From Gemmatimonas sp. (GTDB lineage Bacteria > Gemmatimonadota > Gemmatimonadetes > Gemmatimonadales > Gemmatimonadaceae), in the NCBI RefSeq assembly GCF_021298855.1, contig NZ_JAJTHI010000083.1, forward strand, positions 1 to 33,832: a stretch of DNA of 33,832 nt, read 5' to 3'. The notes under the pieces are model-generated. The model made no database searches. It was not told the DNA's origin and was given only the letters and a program-made list of their open reading frames with translations. This document shows, piece by piece, positions 6,695 to 15,019 of this stretch; positions within the stretch are counted from its first letter, which is position 1; the number at the start of each line of letters is the position of its first letter. Both the position numbers and the translations under genes were made by a program.

Positions 6695-7849
6695 GTGGCT
6701 ACCACGACCGACCTCGGACTTCCCGGCGCGCTCCCCGAGCGCGACCGCCTCGCCCTGCGCCGCTGGCTGCTGGCCTCCATCATTGCCGTCTTCTTCGCGG
6801 TGGCGGTGGGGGGCATTACCCGGCTCACCGAAAGCGGGCTGTCCATAACCGAATGGAAACCGGTCTCGGGCGCTCTGCCCCCGTCGAGTGACGCCGCCTG
6901 GGCGCTCGAGCTGGAGAAGTTCCGGCAGATCCCCCAGGCCAGCACCACCCACGCGGGGATCACACTGGCGCAGTTCAAGTGGATCTACTGGTGGGAGTGG
7001 TTCCACCGGAACGTGGCGCGCACCGTGGGGCTGGTGTTCGCCATCCCGTATCTCGTGTTTCTCGTGCAGGGACGCCTGCCCAAGTCGCTGCGCCTCAGAC
7101 TCGCCGCCCTGCCGGTGCTCACCGCCGGACAGGGGGCGCTGGGCTGGTACATGGTGCAGAGCGGGCTCGTCGAACGCATCAGCGTGAGCGCCTACCGGCT
7201 CACGGCGCACCTCGGCCTCGCCCTCGGCATTCTGGCGGTGGCCGTGTGGACCTACAGTGAACTGCGGGCGCGGTCGGCCGAGGAGCTGCAGGAAGGGGCC
7301 AGCACCTCCCCGTCGTGGCGCCTCGCGCTCGTGAGCGCGACGACCCTGCTGGCCATTACCGTGCTGTCGGGCGGATTCGTGGCCGGGCTGCGCGGCGGCA
7401 AGGTCTTCAACGAGTTCCCGCTCATGGGGGGCCAGGTGGTGCCGCCCGGCTACGCCACGCTCACCCCGTGGTGGAGCAACGCCTTCGAGAACCCCGCCGC
7501 GGCGCAGTTCCATCACCGGGTGCTCGCGCTCACCGTCACCGCGCTCGTGCTCACGCTGGCGTGGCGCGCGCGCCAAGCGGCACTCCCGCGGGCGGTGCAG
7601 CGCGCCCTCCTTGCCTTTGCCACCGTCATCACCGCGCAGCTCGTGCTGGGCATCACGACGCTGCTGCTGGCCGTGCCCATCCCGCTCGGCGTGTTCCATC
7701 AGTTCACCGGCGTGTTGGCACTCACCGCCGCCCTGGTGGTAACCCAGCGCGCCGTCGCCACGGCCGTCGACCGGGGTGCGCAGCGGCGCGTTACTGCAGC
7801 ACAGCGGGCCGCCAGCGACCGCTACAGCGCGCAGACGGCCGCGGGATAA
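6695..7849 (+). CDS. ctaA: heme A synthase (COX15/CtaA family)
   Basis: Integral membrane enzyme oxidising the C8 methyl group of heme O to make heme A for aa3-type cytochrome oxidases. The 384-residue length and motifs match the COX15 (type 2) branch: GGITRLTESGLSITEWKP in the first helix and loop, WIYWWEWFHRNVARTVG with the heme-ligand His, GALGWYMVQSGL, RLTAHLGLAL, and a C-terminal half with FNEFPLMGGQVVPPGY, FHHRVLAL and GVFHQFTGVLAL. About eight transmembrane helices are expected. The GTG at 6695 has no strong ribosome-binding site (AGGG 8 bases upstream). No other cta gene is in the window. Its presence indicates an aerobic respiratory chain with heme A. Confidence 0.94.
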   Translation: MATTTDLGLPGALPERDRLALRRWLLASIIAVFFAVAVGGITRLTESGLSITEWKPVSGALPPSSDAAWALELEKFRQIPQASTTHAGITLAQFKWIYWWEWFHRNVARTVGLVFAIPYLVFLVQGRLPKSLRLRLAALPVLTAGQGALGWYMVQSGLVERISVSAYRLTAHLGLALGILAVAVWTYSELRARSAEELQEGASTSPSWRLALVSATTLLAITVLSGGFVAGLRGGKVFNEFPLMGGQVVPPGYATLTPWWSNAFENPAAAQFHHRVLALTVTALVLTLAWRARQAALPRAVQRALLAFATVITAQLVLGITTLLLAVPIPLGVFHQFTGVLALTAALVVTQRAVATAVDRGAQRRVTAAQRAASDRYSAQTAAG

Positions 7850-7874
7850 GCATCACCGCCGGCGGCACCGTGTC

Positions 7875-7893
7875 GGTCCCTGCGCCAGGGACC
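7875..7893 (+). terminator. stem-loop after the heme A synthase gene
   Basis: A perfect 8-bp stem (GGTCCCTG/CAGGGACC) with a 3-base loop lies 26 bases past the stop. There is no U-tract, so it may be a pause site or part of a Rho-type end. The rest of 7850-8022 shows nothing else. Confidence 0.35.
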
Positions 7894-8022
7894 CTGCTTG
7901 CCCGCCATGGGGCACCACCTAGAATTGCAGAGGGATTCGCGCACCCGCGCGCCCGCGCACGACGGCGACCTCGTCTCTCGAGGCCGCGTGTCGGTGATTG
8001 CCGAGTCCATGCTGGAGGATCG

Positions 8023-9204
8023 ATGCCGTTGAATCGCAAGCTGCGCTACGGGATGGTGGGGGGAGGCCCGGGCGCCTTCATCGGTGCGGTGCACCGGCGC
8101 GCCGCCGAGTTGGACGGGCTGGCCGAGCTGGTCGCCGGCGCCTTCTCCACCGATCCGCAGAAGTCCCTCGAGCAGGGTCGCGCCCTGCACCTCGACCCGT
8201 CCCGCTGCTATCCCAGCTTCGAGGCGATGGCCGAAGGCGAGGCGGCGCGGGCACCGGGTGATCGCATCGATGTCGTGGTGATCGTGACGCCCAACCACGT
8301 GCACTACGCCGCGGCCCGCGCCTTCATCGAGCGGGGCTTCCACGTGATCTGCGACAAGCCCATGACCACCACGCTCGCCGATGCCGAGGCGCTCTGCCGC
8401 CTGGTGGCGGAGCATGGCGTCATCTTCGCGCTCACGCACAACTACTCCGGGTATCCGCTGGTGAAGCAGGCCCGCGCCATGGTGGCGTCGGGGGCCCTCG
8501 GCACGCTCCGCAAGGTCGTCGTGGAGTACACGCAGGGATGGCTCGGCACCGCGCTCGAAACGAGCGGGCAGAAACAGGCCGACTGGCGCACCGATCCCGC
8601 GCGGGCCGGCGCGGGTGCGCTGGGCGACATCGGCTCCCATGCCGAGCAGCTGGCGCGCTACGTCACGGGGCAGCGCATCACGCGCCTCATGGCCGACGTG
8701 GGCACGGTCATTCCCGGGCGGCGGGTGGATGACGATGCCAACCTGCTGCTGCGCTACGAGCACGGGCTGCGTGGCATCCTGCACTGCTCGCAGGTGGCCA
8801 CGGGCGAGGAGAACCGCATCAACCTGCGCGTGTACGGCAGCCAGGGCTCGCTGGAGTGGGCACAGGAAGAGCCGAATCGCCTGCTGCTGCGCCCCCTCGA
8901 CGGCCCCCTGCAACTGTTGACGCGCGGCAGTGGCTATCTGAGTCCCGAGGCGCAGCGCGCCACGCGGTTGCCGTCGGGGCATCCGGAGGCCTTCTTCGAG
9001 GCGTTCGCCAATGTGTATGGCAACGCGCTGCGCACGATCGCGGCGCGGGTGGCCGGCGAGACGCCCGATCCCGCCGACCTGGACTTCCCCACGGTGCAGG
9101 ACGGCGCCATTGGCGTGCACTTCATCGAAACCGCGCTGCGCAGCGGCGGGGAGGCGGGAAGTGGCGGTCATTGGGTCGATGCCGCCTACACGCCGCCAGC
9201 CTGA
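8023..9204 (+). CDS. Gfo/Idh/MocA-family oxidoreductase
   Basis: NAD(P)-dependent dehydrogenase of the sugar/inositol type, 393 residues, cytosolic. The Rossmann start reads [22 protein letters not shown] (a GGGxGxxIG fingerprint). It continues with [23 protein letters not shown] and the EKP-equivalent [15 protein letters not shown], where the conserved Lys sits. The second domain has [38 protein letters not shown] (catalytic His region) and [13 protein letters not shown]. The ATG at 8023 is preceded by a good ribosome-binding site, GGAGG at 8014-8018, unusual in this window. The next gene, 73 bases on, is a TIM-barrel sugar epimerase; such pairs usually act on a cyclitol or sugar. The substrate cannot be told. 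Confidence 0.93.
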   Translation: MPLNRKLRYGMVGGGPGAFIGAVHRRAAELDGLAELVAGAFSTDPQKSLEQGRALHLDPSRCYPSFEAMAEGEAARAPGDRIDVVVIVTPNHVHYAAARAFIERGFHVICDKPMTTTLADAEALCRLVAEHGVIFALTHNYSGYPLVKQARAMVASGALGTLRKVVVEYTQGWLGTALETSGQKQADWRTDPARAGAGALGDIGSHAEQLARYVTGQRITRLMADVGTVIPGRRVDDDANLLLRYEHGLRGILHCSQVATGEENRINLRVYGSQGSLEWAQEEPNRLLLRPLDGPLQLLTRGSGYLSPEAQRATRLPSGHPEAFFEAFANVYGNALRTIAARVAGETPDPADLDFPTVQDGAIGVHFIETALRSGGEAGSGGHWVDAAYTPPA

Positions 9205-9277
9205 CGGGTGTTGCGTCCCGGTTCGTCTTTCCATTCGCGTTCCGTTGTTCTTCGGCCCTCTTCCCGCACTGCATCCC

Positions 9278-10282
9278 ATGCGCCCCGTTACGCTCTTCAC
9301 CGGCCAGTGGGCCGACCTGCCGCTCGCCACGCTTGCCGCCAAGGCGAGCGCATGGGGGTACGACGGCCTCGAACTCGCCTGTTGGGGCGATCACTTCGAC
9401 GTGGAGCGGGCGGTCAGCGAAGATGGGTATGTCGAACGCCAGCGCGACCTATTGGCGCAGCACGGCCTCGCGGTGCACGCCATCAGCAATCATCTCGTGG
9501 GGCAGGCGGTGTGCGATCGCATCGACGAGCGGCACCAGGCCATCGTGCCCCCCCGCGTGTGGGGGGACGGCACGCCCGCCGGAGTGCAGCGACGCGCCGC
9601 CGAGGAGATGCAGCGCACGGCACATGCCGCGGCGAAGCTGGGCGTGAAGGTGGTGCCGGGCTTCACCGGCTCCAGCATCTGGCCGCTGCTCTATTCGTTC
9701 CCCCCGGTGTCGCCGTCGACCATCGACGCCGGCTTTCGCGACTTCGCCGACCGCTGGAATCCCATTCTCGACACCTTCGACGAAGTGGGCGTGCGCTTCG
9801 CCCTCGAGGTGCACCCGACCGAGATCGCCTTCGACATCGCGTCGGCCGAGCGCGCCGTGGCGGCCGTGGGCGGGCGCCGCGCCTTCGGCTTCAACTTCGA
9901 CGCGTCGCACTTCGCCTATCAGGGCGTGGACTATCTCGCCTTCATCCAGACGTTCGGCGATCGCGTTTACCACGTGCACATGAAGGACGTGTGGTGGAGC
10001 GACCGCCCCACGCGCAGCGGCGTGTTCGGTGGCCATCTCGAGTTCGGCCATCGCGATCGCCACTGGGACTTCCGCTCCATCGGGCGCGGGCGCGTGGATT
10101 TCGAGGGGATCGTGCGATCGCTCAACCGCGTGGGCTACACCGGCCCCCTGTCGGTGGAGTGGGAAGACATCGGCATGGATCGCGAGTTCGGCGCGCGGGA
10201 GGCGTGTGCGCGCGTGAAGGCGGTGGACTTTCCGCCCAGCGACGTGCGCTTCGACGCGGCGTTCGAGCGCGACGTGGGGTGA
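9278..10282 (+). CDS. sugar phosphate isomerase/epimerase (AP-endonuclease-2-like TIM barrel)
   Basis: Cytosolic TIM-barrel metalloenzyme of 334 residues, of the xylose-isomerase-like family with IolE/IolI-type enzymes. Motifs include [19 protein letters not shown] at strand 1-2, [29 protein letters not shown] (metal-binding Glu), [17 protein letters not shown] (Asp and His), [10 protein letters not shown] (His) and PLSVEWED (Glu). These are the expected metal ligands. The first residues [14 protein letters not shown] fit the family start, so the ATG at 9278 is chosen although no ribosome-binding site is seen. It is paired with the Gfo/Idh/MocA dehydrogenase upstream, suggesting a small sugar or inositol catabolic module. 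The substrate is unknown. Confidence 0.92.
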   Translation: MRPVTLFTGQWADLPLATLAAKASAWGYDGLELACWGDHFDVERAVSEDGYVERQRDLLAQHGLAVHAISNHLVGQAVCDRIDERHQAIVPPRVWGDGTPAGVQRRAAEEMQRTAHAAAKLGVKVVPGFTGSSIWPLLYSFPPVSPSTIDAGFRDFADRWNPILDTFDEVGVRFALEVHPTEIAFDIASAERAVAAVGGRRAFGFNFDASHFAYQGVDYLAFIQTFGDRVYHVHMKDVWWSDRPTRSGVFGGHLEFGHRDRHWDFRSIGRGRVDFEGIVRSLNRVGYTGPLSVEWEDIGMDREFGAREACARVKAVDFPPSDVRFDAAFERDVG

Positions 10283-10298
10283 GGAGGAGCAACGTCCT

Positions 10299-10533
10299 GC
10301 AACGGCAACTGCAACGGCAACGGCAACGGCAGACGGCAGGAACCACAGTGCGCAGTGCGCAGGAATGCGGAAAAAACGGGCGCGCCGCTTTGCGGTCGCG
10401 CCCGATTTCCTTTGCGGTATCATATCGGCGGCGCGCGCAGCGCAAGCCGCCGTGTTGTTCTACCGAATTCCTTCCGTACTGCTCACTGTGGTTCCTGCCG
10501 TCTGCCGTCTGCGGTTGCCGTTTGCGTAGTTGC
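10299..10533. repeat. palindromic intergenic repeat, copy 2 (GACGGCAGACGGCAGG family)
   Basis: A 235-bp intergenic element with imperfect inverted arms of about 67 bp (10299-10366 and 10467-10533). Each arm has CAACGGCAAC-type tandem units followed by a perfectly repeated 23-nt core (10326-10348 and, inverted, 10486-10508), ending AGGAAT/ATTCC. The centre holds a terminator hairpin (10377-10404) and a second GC-rich hairpin near 10425-10453. The core is identical to 2741-2763. It occupies almost the whole gap between two converging genes. No ORF inside is credible. Confidence 0.8.
10370..10404 (-). terminator. intrinsic terminator of the cystathionine beta-synthase transcript
   Basis: Read on the minus strand, CGGGCGCG (10404-10397) pairs with CGCGCCCG (10384-10377), and a small CCGC-AAA-GCGG stem sits inside the loop. 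Six T bases follow (10376-10371). It is a classical Rho-independent terminator, embedded in the palindromic repeat, 147 bases past the cbs stop. On the plus strand the U-tract is poor (ATTTCC), so it mainly serves the minus strand. Confidence 0.8.
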
Positions 10534-10550
10534 CGCCCGCGTTCGGCCGT

Positions 10551-12026
10551 TCACCGATGCATCAGGTACTCCAGCACATCGAAGCGCGTCACGATCCCCT
10601 GCACCACCCCGTCCTTCCGCATCAGCACCGCCCGGTTCGACTTGGAGAGCAGCTTCGCCACCGCTTCCACCGGCGCGTCGTGCTCCACCACCGGGAACGG
10701 CTGATCCATCACGTCGCTCACCGTCTTGTCGAGGGCCCTGGGGTCGCCCAGCGATTCGGTGGTGAGCCGTGACTCGGCCACGCTGCCCACGCACACCGTG
10801 CCGTCCATGACCGGCACCTGACTCACGTTGTGCAGCGCCATGAGGCGAATGGCCTGCCGCACCGTGGCGCCCGGCGTGACACTCACGATGGCCGGCGCAC
10901 TCGCGTCCTTGTTGCCCAGTACGCTCTCGATGCTCGTGTGCGGCGAGTCGAGCAGCTGGTTTTCGCGCATCCACTCATCGTTGAACACCTTGCTGAGATA
11001 GCGCTCGCCGGTGTCGCACAGGAAGGTGACCACGAGCGCGTTCGGGTCATCGAGCCGCCGCGCCACCGTGAGCGCCGCGTGCGCAATCATCCCGGCGCTG
11101 CCCCCCACGAAGATCCCCTCCTCGCGCGTGAGCCGGCGCGCCATGGTGAACGCATCCTTGTCGCCCACCGAGATGAACTCGTCGATGATGTCCATATCGA
11201 GGGTGGCCGGGACGCAGTCCTGCCCCACCCCTTCCACCTTGTACGGCGCGCCCGTGGGATGCCCCTCGCCCTTCGTGCGCCACAGCTCGGCCAGCACGCT
11301 CCCCTGCGGGTCGGCGGCGATGATCTTGATGTTGGGGTTCATGCTCTTGAGGTAGCGCGCCACGCCACTGATCGTGCCGCCCGTGCCGGCGCCAGCCACG
11401 AAATGCGTAATGCGCCCCTCCGTCTGCTCCCACAGTTCGGGGCCCGTGGTGGCCACGTGGGCCGCCGGGTTGGCCGGGTTTTCGAACTGCCCGGCCAGCA
11501 CCGCGCCCGGCGTTTCCCGCACGATGCGCTTGGCCATCTGCACGTAATTCTGCGGATGATCCGGCGGCACCGCCGTGGGGGTGATGATCACTTCGGCCCC
11601 GAACGCCTTGAGCAGGCGCACCTTCTCCTGACTCATCTTGTCGGGCATGGTGAAGATGCAGCGATAGCCCTTGAGCGCCGCCGCAATGGCCAGCCCCACC
11701 CCCGTGTTGCCGCTTGTCGCCTCCACGATCGTCCCGCCCGGCTTGAGCGTGCCCGCCGCCTCGTGCGCCTCGATCATGGGCATGCCGATGCGGTCCTTCA
11801 CACTGCCGCCCGGATTGAAGAAGTCCGCCTTGCCGTAGAGCGGCGTGCGGATCCCCTTGGCCACCCGCGCCAGGCGAATGAGTGGCGTCCAGCCGATCGT
11901 CTCGAGTACGCTGCCATAGGGACGGCGGTGCCGCACGTGTTCTTCGGAGGAGCCTGCGCCGGCCGCGGCCGGCGCAGGGGTGGGCACGTCGGTGGGGAGC
12001 GAGGTGGCCATCGTGGTGGGTGTCAC
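10551..12026 (-). CDS. cbs: cystathionine beta-synthase (PLP domain plus two CBS domains)
   Basis: PLP enzyme of the cysteine-synthase fold, condensing serine and homocysteine (or a related beta-replacement). 491 residues. After a variable Ala/Pro-rich N-terminus come GWTPLIRL, the PLP lysine in NPGGSVKDRIG (Lys77), the substrate loop ATSGNTGVGLA, and the phosphate-binding GAGTGGTISG. The last 130 residues hold two CBS modules (ATVRQAIRLMALHNVSQVPVMD and APVEAVAKLLSKSNRAVLM), which usually bind adenosyl ligands. There is no N-terminal heme domain. The GTG start overlaps the stop of the TonB-domain gene (GTGA), so the two are coupled; ATG 12011 is an alternative start. Cysteine synthase activity cannot be excluded. 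Confidence 0.93.
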   Translation of the reverse strand: MTPTTMATSLPTDVPTPAPAAAGAGSSEEHVRHRRPYGSVLETIGWTPLIRLARVAKGIRTPLYGKADFFNPGGSVKDRIGMPMIEAHEAAGTLKPGGTIVEATSGNTGVGLAIAAALKGYRCIFTMPDKMSQEKVRLLKAFGAEVIITPTAVPPDHPQNYVQMAKRIVRETPGAVLAGQFENPANPAAHVATTGPELWEQTEGRITHFVAGAGTGGTISGVARYLKSMNPNIKIIAADPQGSVLAELWRTKGEGHPTGAPYKVEGVGQDCVPATLDMDIIDEFISVGDKDAFTMARRLTREEGIFVGGSAGMIAHAALTVARRLDDPNALVVTFLCDTGERYLSKVFNDEWMRENQLLDSPHTSIESVLGNKDASAPAIVSVTPGATVRQAIRLMALHNVSQVPVMDGTVCVGSVAESRLTTESLGDPRALDKTVSDVMDQPFPVVEHDAPVEAVAKLLSKSNRAVLMRKDGVVQGIVTRFDVLEYLMHR

Positions 12027-12472
12027 GGGGGAGGTCGCAGGGAGTCCCGGGGCGGAAGCCCCCCCGGGTGTCGGAAGTGCACGGGGAACAGCAGCGAAAC
12101 CGCAATGGGGACACCGCCGCGGCGGGCGGCGCGGAAACGGAGCTGGGACGCTCCGGCCAGCGCCGCGCTGTCGAGGGCCGCGTGCCCCGACGGCTCGACC
12201 AGCCTGGTGCTGTCGGCCACGACGTTCCCGCCGGAATCGACGAACACCCGCAGCAGGACTTCCCCCTGCACTCCGGCCACATACTGTGCCACGGGATACC
12301 GGAACGGGAGTTCGCCGTTGAGGATCTGCGGGCGTTCGTCGGGCAGGTCGAGAAGCGACGCGTTGCGCAGCCAGGCGTCACTTCCGGCCCGGGGCTGCCG
12401 GGCCTGTCGTGCCCGCTCGGAACAGCCGAGCAGGGTGAGGGGCATAAGCAGGAACCGTCCTACGGCGCGCAT
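12023..12472 (-). CDS. lipoprotein with TonB C-terminal-like domain
   Basis: 149 residues starting at ATG 12472. A lipoprotein signal peptide (MRAVGRFLLMPLTLLGCSE, acyl Cys at 17) is followed directly by a TonB-C-like fold (LPFRYPVAQYVAGVQGEVLLRVFVDSGGNVVADSTRL, then HAALDSAALAGASQLRFRAA and GVPIAVSLLFPVHF). Canonical TonB has an inner-membrane helix and a long Pro-rich periplasmic spacer; both are missing, so this protein probably does not energise transporters in the normal way. The open frame continues upstream to 12562, but that part is Arg/His-rich noise. Its stop overlaps the GTG of cbs. It faces a divergent metallopeptidase gene across 133 bases. Confidence 0.8.
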   Translation of the reverse strand: MRAVGRFLLMPLTLLGCSERARQARQPRAGSDAWLRNASLLDLPDERPQILNGELPFRYPVAQYVAGVQGEVLLRVFVDSGGNVVADSTRLVEPSGHAALDSAALAGASQLRFRAARRGGVPIAVSLLFPVHFRHPGGLPPRDSLRPPP

Positions 12473-12544
12473 GCCGGAATGTACACCGCGCCCCCTCGGG
12501 CGGTGTCGCACCATGTGCCGTCGTCGGCATTCACGTGTCGTATT

Positions 12545-12570
12545 CGGCAGGGCATGTTTCAACCCTGCCG
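12545..12570 (+). other. stem-loop in the leader of the metallopeptidase lipoprotein gene
   Basis: CGGCAGGG (12545-12552) pairs perfectly with CCCTGCCG (12563-12570) around a 10-base loop, ending 35 bases before the ATG at 12606. It could be a 5'-UTR hairpin or an operator in the divergent 12473-12605 gap. No -35/-10 pair is convincing here. Confidence 0.35.
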
Positions 12571-12605
12571 GTCATGTCCGGATTGGTCCCCCCTTGCTCC
12601 CCGTC

Positions 12606-14942
12606 ATGCGCCCGTTGCTGCTCACCCGTCGTCGCGTCCCGCACCTGGTTGCCGCCCTTGGCATATCCAGCGTCCTGCTTGGCGCCTGCCGCGCCAGCGA
12701 AGGCACCGGTCCCGGCGCGACCCCCACCGCCGTGGTCATTCAGGCGGGCAACCAGCAGACGGCCGTGGCCGGTGCCGCGCTCCCCACGGCGCTCGCCGTG
12801 CTCGTGACCGACAAGGACAACAAGCCGGTCTCCGGGCGCCGGGTGGATTGGGACGTGGGGGTGGGATCGGGAACGGCGAGCCCCGCCAGCAGCACCACCG
12901 ATTCGCGCGGCATTGCCACCACCTCCTGGACCGTGGGCATCACCGCCGGCACGGCCCGGCTGAGTGCGCAGGTGAACGGCGTCAACCCGGCCCCCTTCAT
13001 CGCCACCGTGCTCCCTGGCCCCGCCGCGAGCATGGTGGCCATTCCCGAGTCGGGCTTCCTCGGCGTGGGGGATACGCTGCGGGTGCGCGGCTCGCTGCGC
13101 GACCAGTTCGGCAACGTCATCGTGGGGCAGAGCTTCAGTTTCACCTCGCTCGATGAGGCGCGGGCCTCCGTCGATGGCGCCGGTCTGGTCACCGCCCTCG
13201 CCCCCGGCTCCGCGCGCGTGGTGGCTGCCGCATCGGGGCGCGCCGACACGGTGCTGTTGACCATCGGTCCCGCCGGCTCGGGCCCCTGCGGGCCCACGGC
13301 GGCACAGACACTCGCGGTCGGCGACGTGGTCGATCCGCAGGCGGGGACCAACAGCCTCGCGGCCTGTCTCGAGGCGCCGCCAGGCACGCTCAGCGCGGAG
13401 TTCGCGCTCACGGTCATCTCCACCGCACCGTCGTTCGGCCTCACGTCCGTGGCCGATGTCTTCGCGGTGGGAACCCGCGCGCCCACCACCGCCGCGCTCG
13501 TGGCCCCCCTGCCCACCGGCAACACGATCGCCATGCCCGCCGGTACCCTGCTGGGCAACATGCTCTCCCCGGCGGAGCGCTTCGAGCAGGCGCTGCGGCT
13601 GCGCGAGCAGCAGGAGTTGCCGCCACTCGCCGGCGTCGCGCAGCAGTGGCACCAGGAGCCGCGCGCGCAGGCGGCCCTCACCCCGGTCCGGGTGGGAGAC
13701 GACATCCGGCTGAACGCCAACTCGAGTCAGGCGTGCAGCAATGCCGATACCCGCACCGGACGGGTCGCAGCCGTGGGCACGCGCGCGCTGGTGGTAAGCG
13801 ACAAGGAAAACCCCGCGGGGGGCTACACCGACGCGGAGTTCGCCTCCATTGCGGCCACCTTCGATACGCTGGTCTTCCCCATGGACACCGCCGCCTTCGG
13901 GGCGCCGTCCAACATCTCGCAGTACGGCCGCATCATCCTGTTCTACACCCGGGCGGTGAATCAGCTCACACCGGCCAACTCGAACTTCACGATTGGCGGC
14001 TTCTTCTTCGCCCGGGATCTGTATCCGCGCACGGCACGCAACGGCCTGCCGGCCTGCGCCACCTCCAACGAGCAGGAGATGTTCTATCTGCTCGTGCCCG
14101 ACCCCGAGGGGTCGGTGAACGGCAACCGGAGGGCCAAGGATGTGGTGACGCGACTCAACCTCAACACCATCGCGCACGAGCTGCAGCATCTCATCAACGC
14201 GTCACGGCGGCTCTACGTGAACGGGGCCGGCACCACCGCCGAGCAGGTCTGGCTCGATGAGGGGCTCTCGCATCTGGCCGAAGAGCTGCTGTACCTGCGC
14301 GTGAGCGGGTACTCCTCGCGCCGCAACCTCGTGCTCAGCGACGTGAACGGCCTGCGCGCCGAGGACTTCACCACGTACGCCTCGCAGAACTTCTCGCGCT
14401 TCTACGGCTTCCTCATCGCGCCGGAAACCAACTCGCCGTACGCGCCCAACGATTCGCTCGCCACGCGCGGCGCGATCTGGAACTTCCTGCGTTTCGCCGC
14501 GGCACGGCAGGGCGCGAATGGCGAGGCCACCTTCCTGCGGCAGCTCGTCAACTCCACGACGACCGGCGTGGCCAACCTGCAGCAGGTGCTCGGTGGCGGC
14601 GGCTTTGCCGATTACCTGCGCGATTGGTCCGTGTCGCTCATCGCCGATGACTTCAGCGCCGCCACCACGGCCGGCCTCGGGGCGCGCTACGTGAATCCCG
14701 CGTGGAACTTCCGCAGCATCTTCCCGGGACTGCGGCTCAGCGGCGGGGCGGCGCTGGGCGTGTATCCCATCGCCACGCGCACCCTCAACAGCAACGCCCC
14801 ACAGCGCATCGTGCTGGCTGGCGGAACCAGCGCGTATCTCCGCTTCAGCGTCCCCGCCGGCCAGCGCGCCCTCGTGCAGCTCTCCAGCAACGGCGCCCTG
14901 CCGCCCGCCGCGTTGCGCTACGGGATCGTGCGGCTCAGATAG
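12606..14942 (+). CDS. Ig-like-domain lipoprotein with M30-like zinc metallopeptidase domain
   Basis: A 778-residue surface or periplasmic lipoprotein: signal peptide with lipobox LLGAC (acyl Cys28). Residues 35-135 form a Big_1-type Ig-like domain (LAVLVTDKDNKPVSGRRVDW, TDSRGIATTSWTVG). Residues 140-225 are a second Ig-like domain (LRDQFGNVIVG, TALAPGSARVVAAASG). The C-terminal half contains the zinc motif HELQH (524-528) and WLDEGLSHLAEEL with a likely third ligand Glu552, the spacing of M30 (hyicolysin-like) peptidases. The substrate is unknown; cell-surface or extracellular proteolysis is likely. The ATG at 12606 is the first start that gives a lipoprotein signal; no ribosome-binding site is seen. 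A strong bidirectional hairpin follows. Confidence 0.82.
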   Translation: MRPLLLTRRRVPHLVAALGISSVLLGACRASEGTGPGATPTAVVIQAGNQQTAVAGAALPTALAVLVTDKDNKPVSGRRVDWDVGVGSGTASPASSTTDSRGIATTSWTVGITAGTARLSAQVNGVNPAPFIATVLPGPAASMVAIPESGFLGVGDTLRVRGSLRDQFGNVIVGQSFSFTSLDEARASVDGAGLVTALAPGSARVVAAASGRADTVLLTIGPAGSGPCGPTAAQTLAVGDVVDPQAGTNSLAACLEAPPGTLSAEFALTVISTAPSFGLTSVADVFAVGTRAPTTAALVAPLPTGNTIAMPAGTLLGNMLSPAERFEQALRLREQQELPPLAGVAQQWHQEPRAQAALTPVRVGDDIRLNANSSQACSNADTRTGRVAAVGTRALVVSDKENPAGGYTDAEFASIAATFDTLVFPMDTAAFGAPSNISQYGRIILFYTRAVNQLTPANSNFTIGGFFFARDLYPRTARNGLPACATSNEQEMFYLLVPDPEGSVNGNRRAKDVVTRLNLNTIAHELQHLINASRRLYVNGAGTTAEQVWLDEGLSHLAEELLYLRVSGYSSRRNLVLSDVNGLRAEDFTTYASQNFSRFYGFLIAPETNSPYAPNDSLATRGAIWNFLRFAAARQGANGEATFLRQLVNSTTTGVANLQQVLGGGGFADYLRDWSVSLIADDFSAATTAGLGARYVNPAWNFRSIFPGLRLSGGAALGVYPIATRTLNSNAPQRIVLAGGTSAYLRFSVPAGQRALVQLSSNGALPPAALRYGIVRLR

Positions 14943-14958
14943 CATCTCCGACCTGCCG

Positions 14959-15001
14959 GAAACCCGAAACTCCCGGTCGTTCACCGGGAGTTTCGGGTTT
15001 C
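14959..15001. terminator. bidirectional hairpin terminator between converging genes
   Basis: A perfect 19-bp stem (14959-14977 with 14983-15001) with a 5-base loop lies between the stop of the metallopeptidase gene (plus) and that of the glutamine cyclotransferase gene (minus). The plus-strand arm is followed by two more copies of GGGTTTC. U-tracts are short, but stem length and position make it the shared terminator. Confidence 0.75.
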
Positions 15002-15019
15002 GGGTTTCGGGTAGTGTTG

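Noticed and set aside
10299..10533. CRISPR-like array in the CAACGGCAAC repeats
   Set aside because: Units are about 6-12 bp without unique spacers, arms are inverted rather than direct, and no cas gene is near.
12531..14189. 552-codon minus-strand frame antisense to the M30-like lipoprotein gene
   Set aside because: Low-complexity Gly/Arg/His translation; the plus strand carries lipobox, Ig domains and HELQH.
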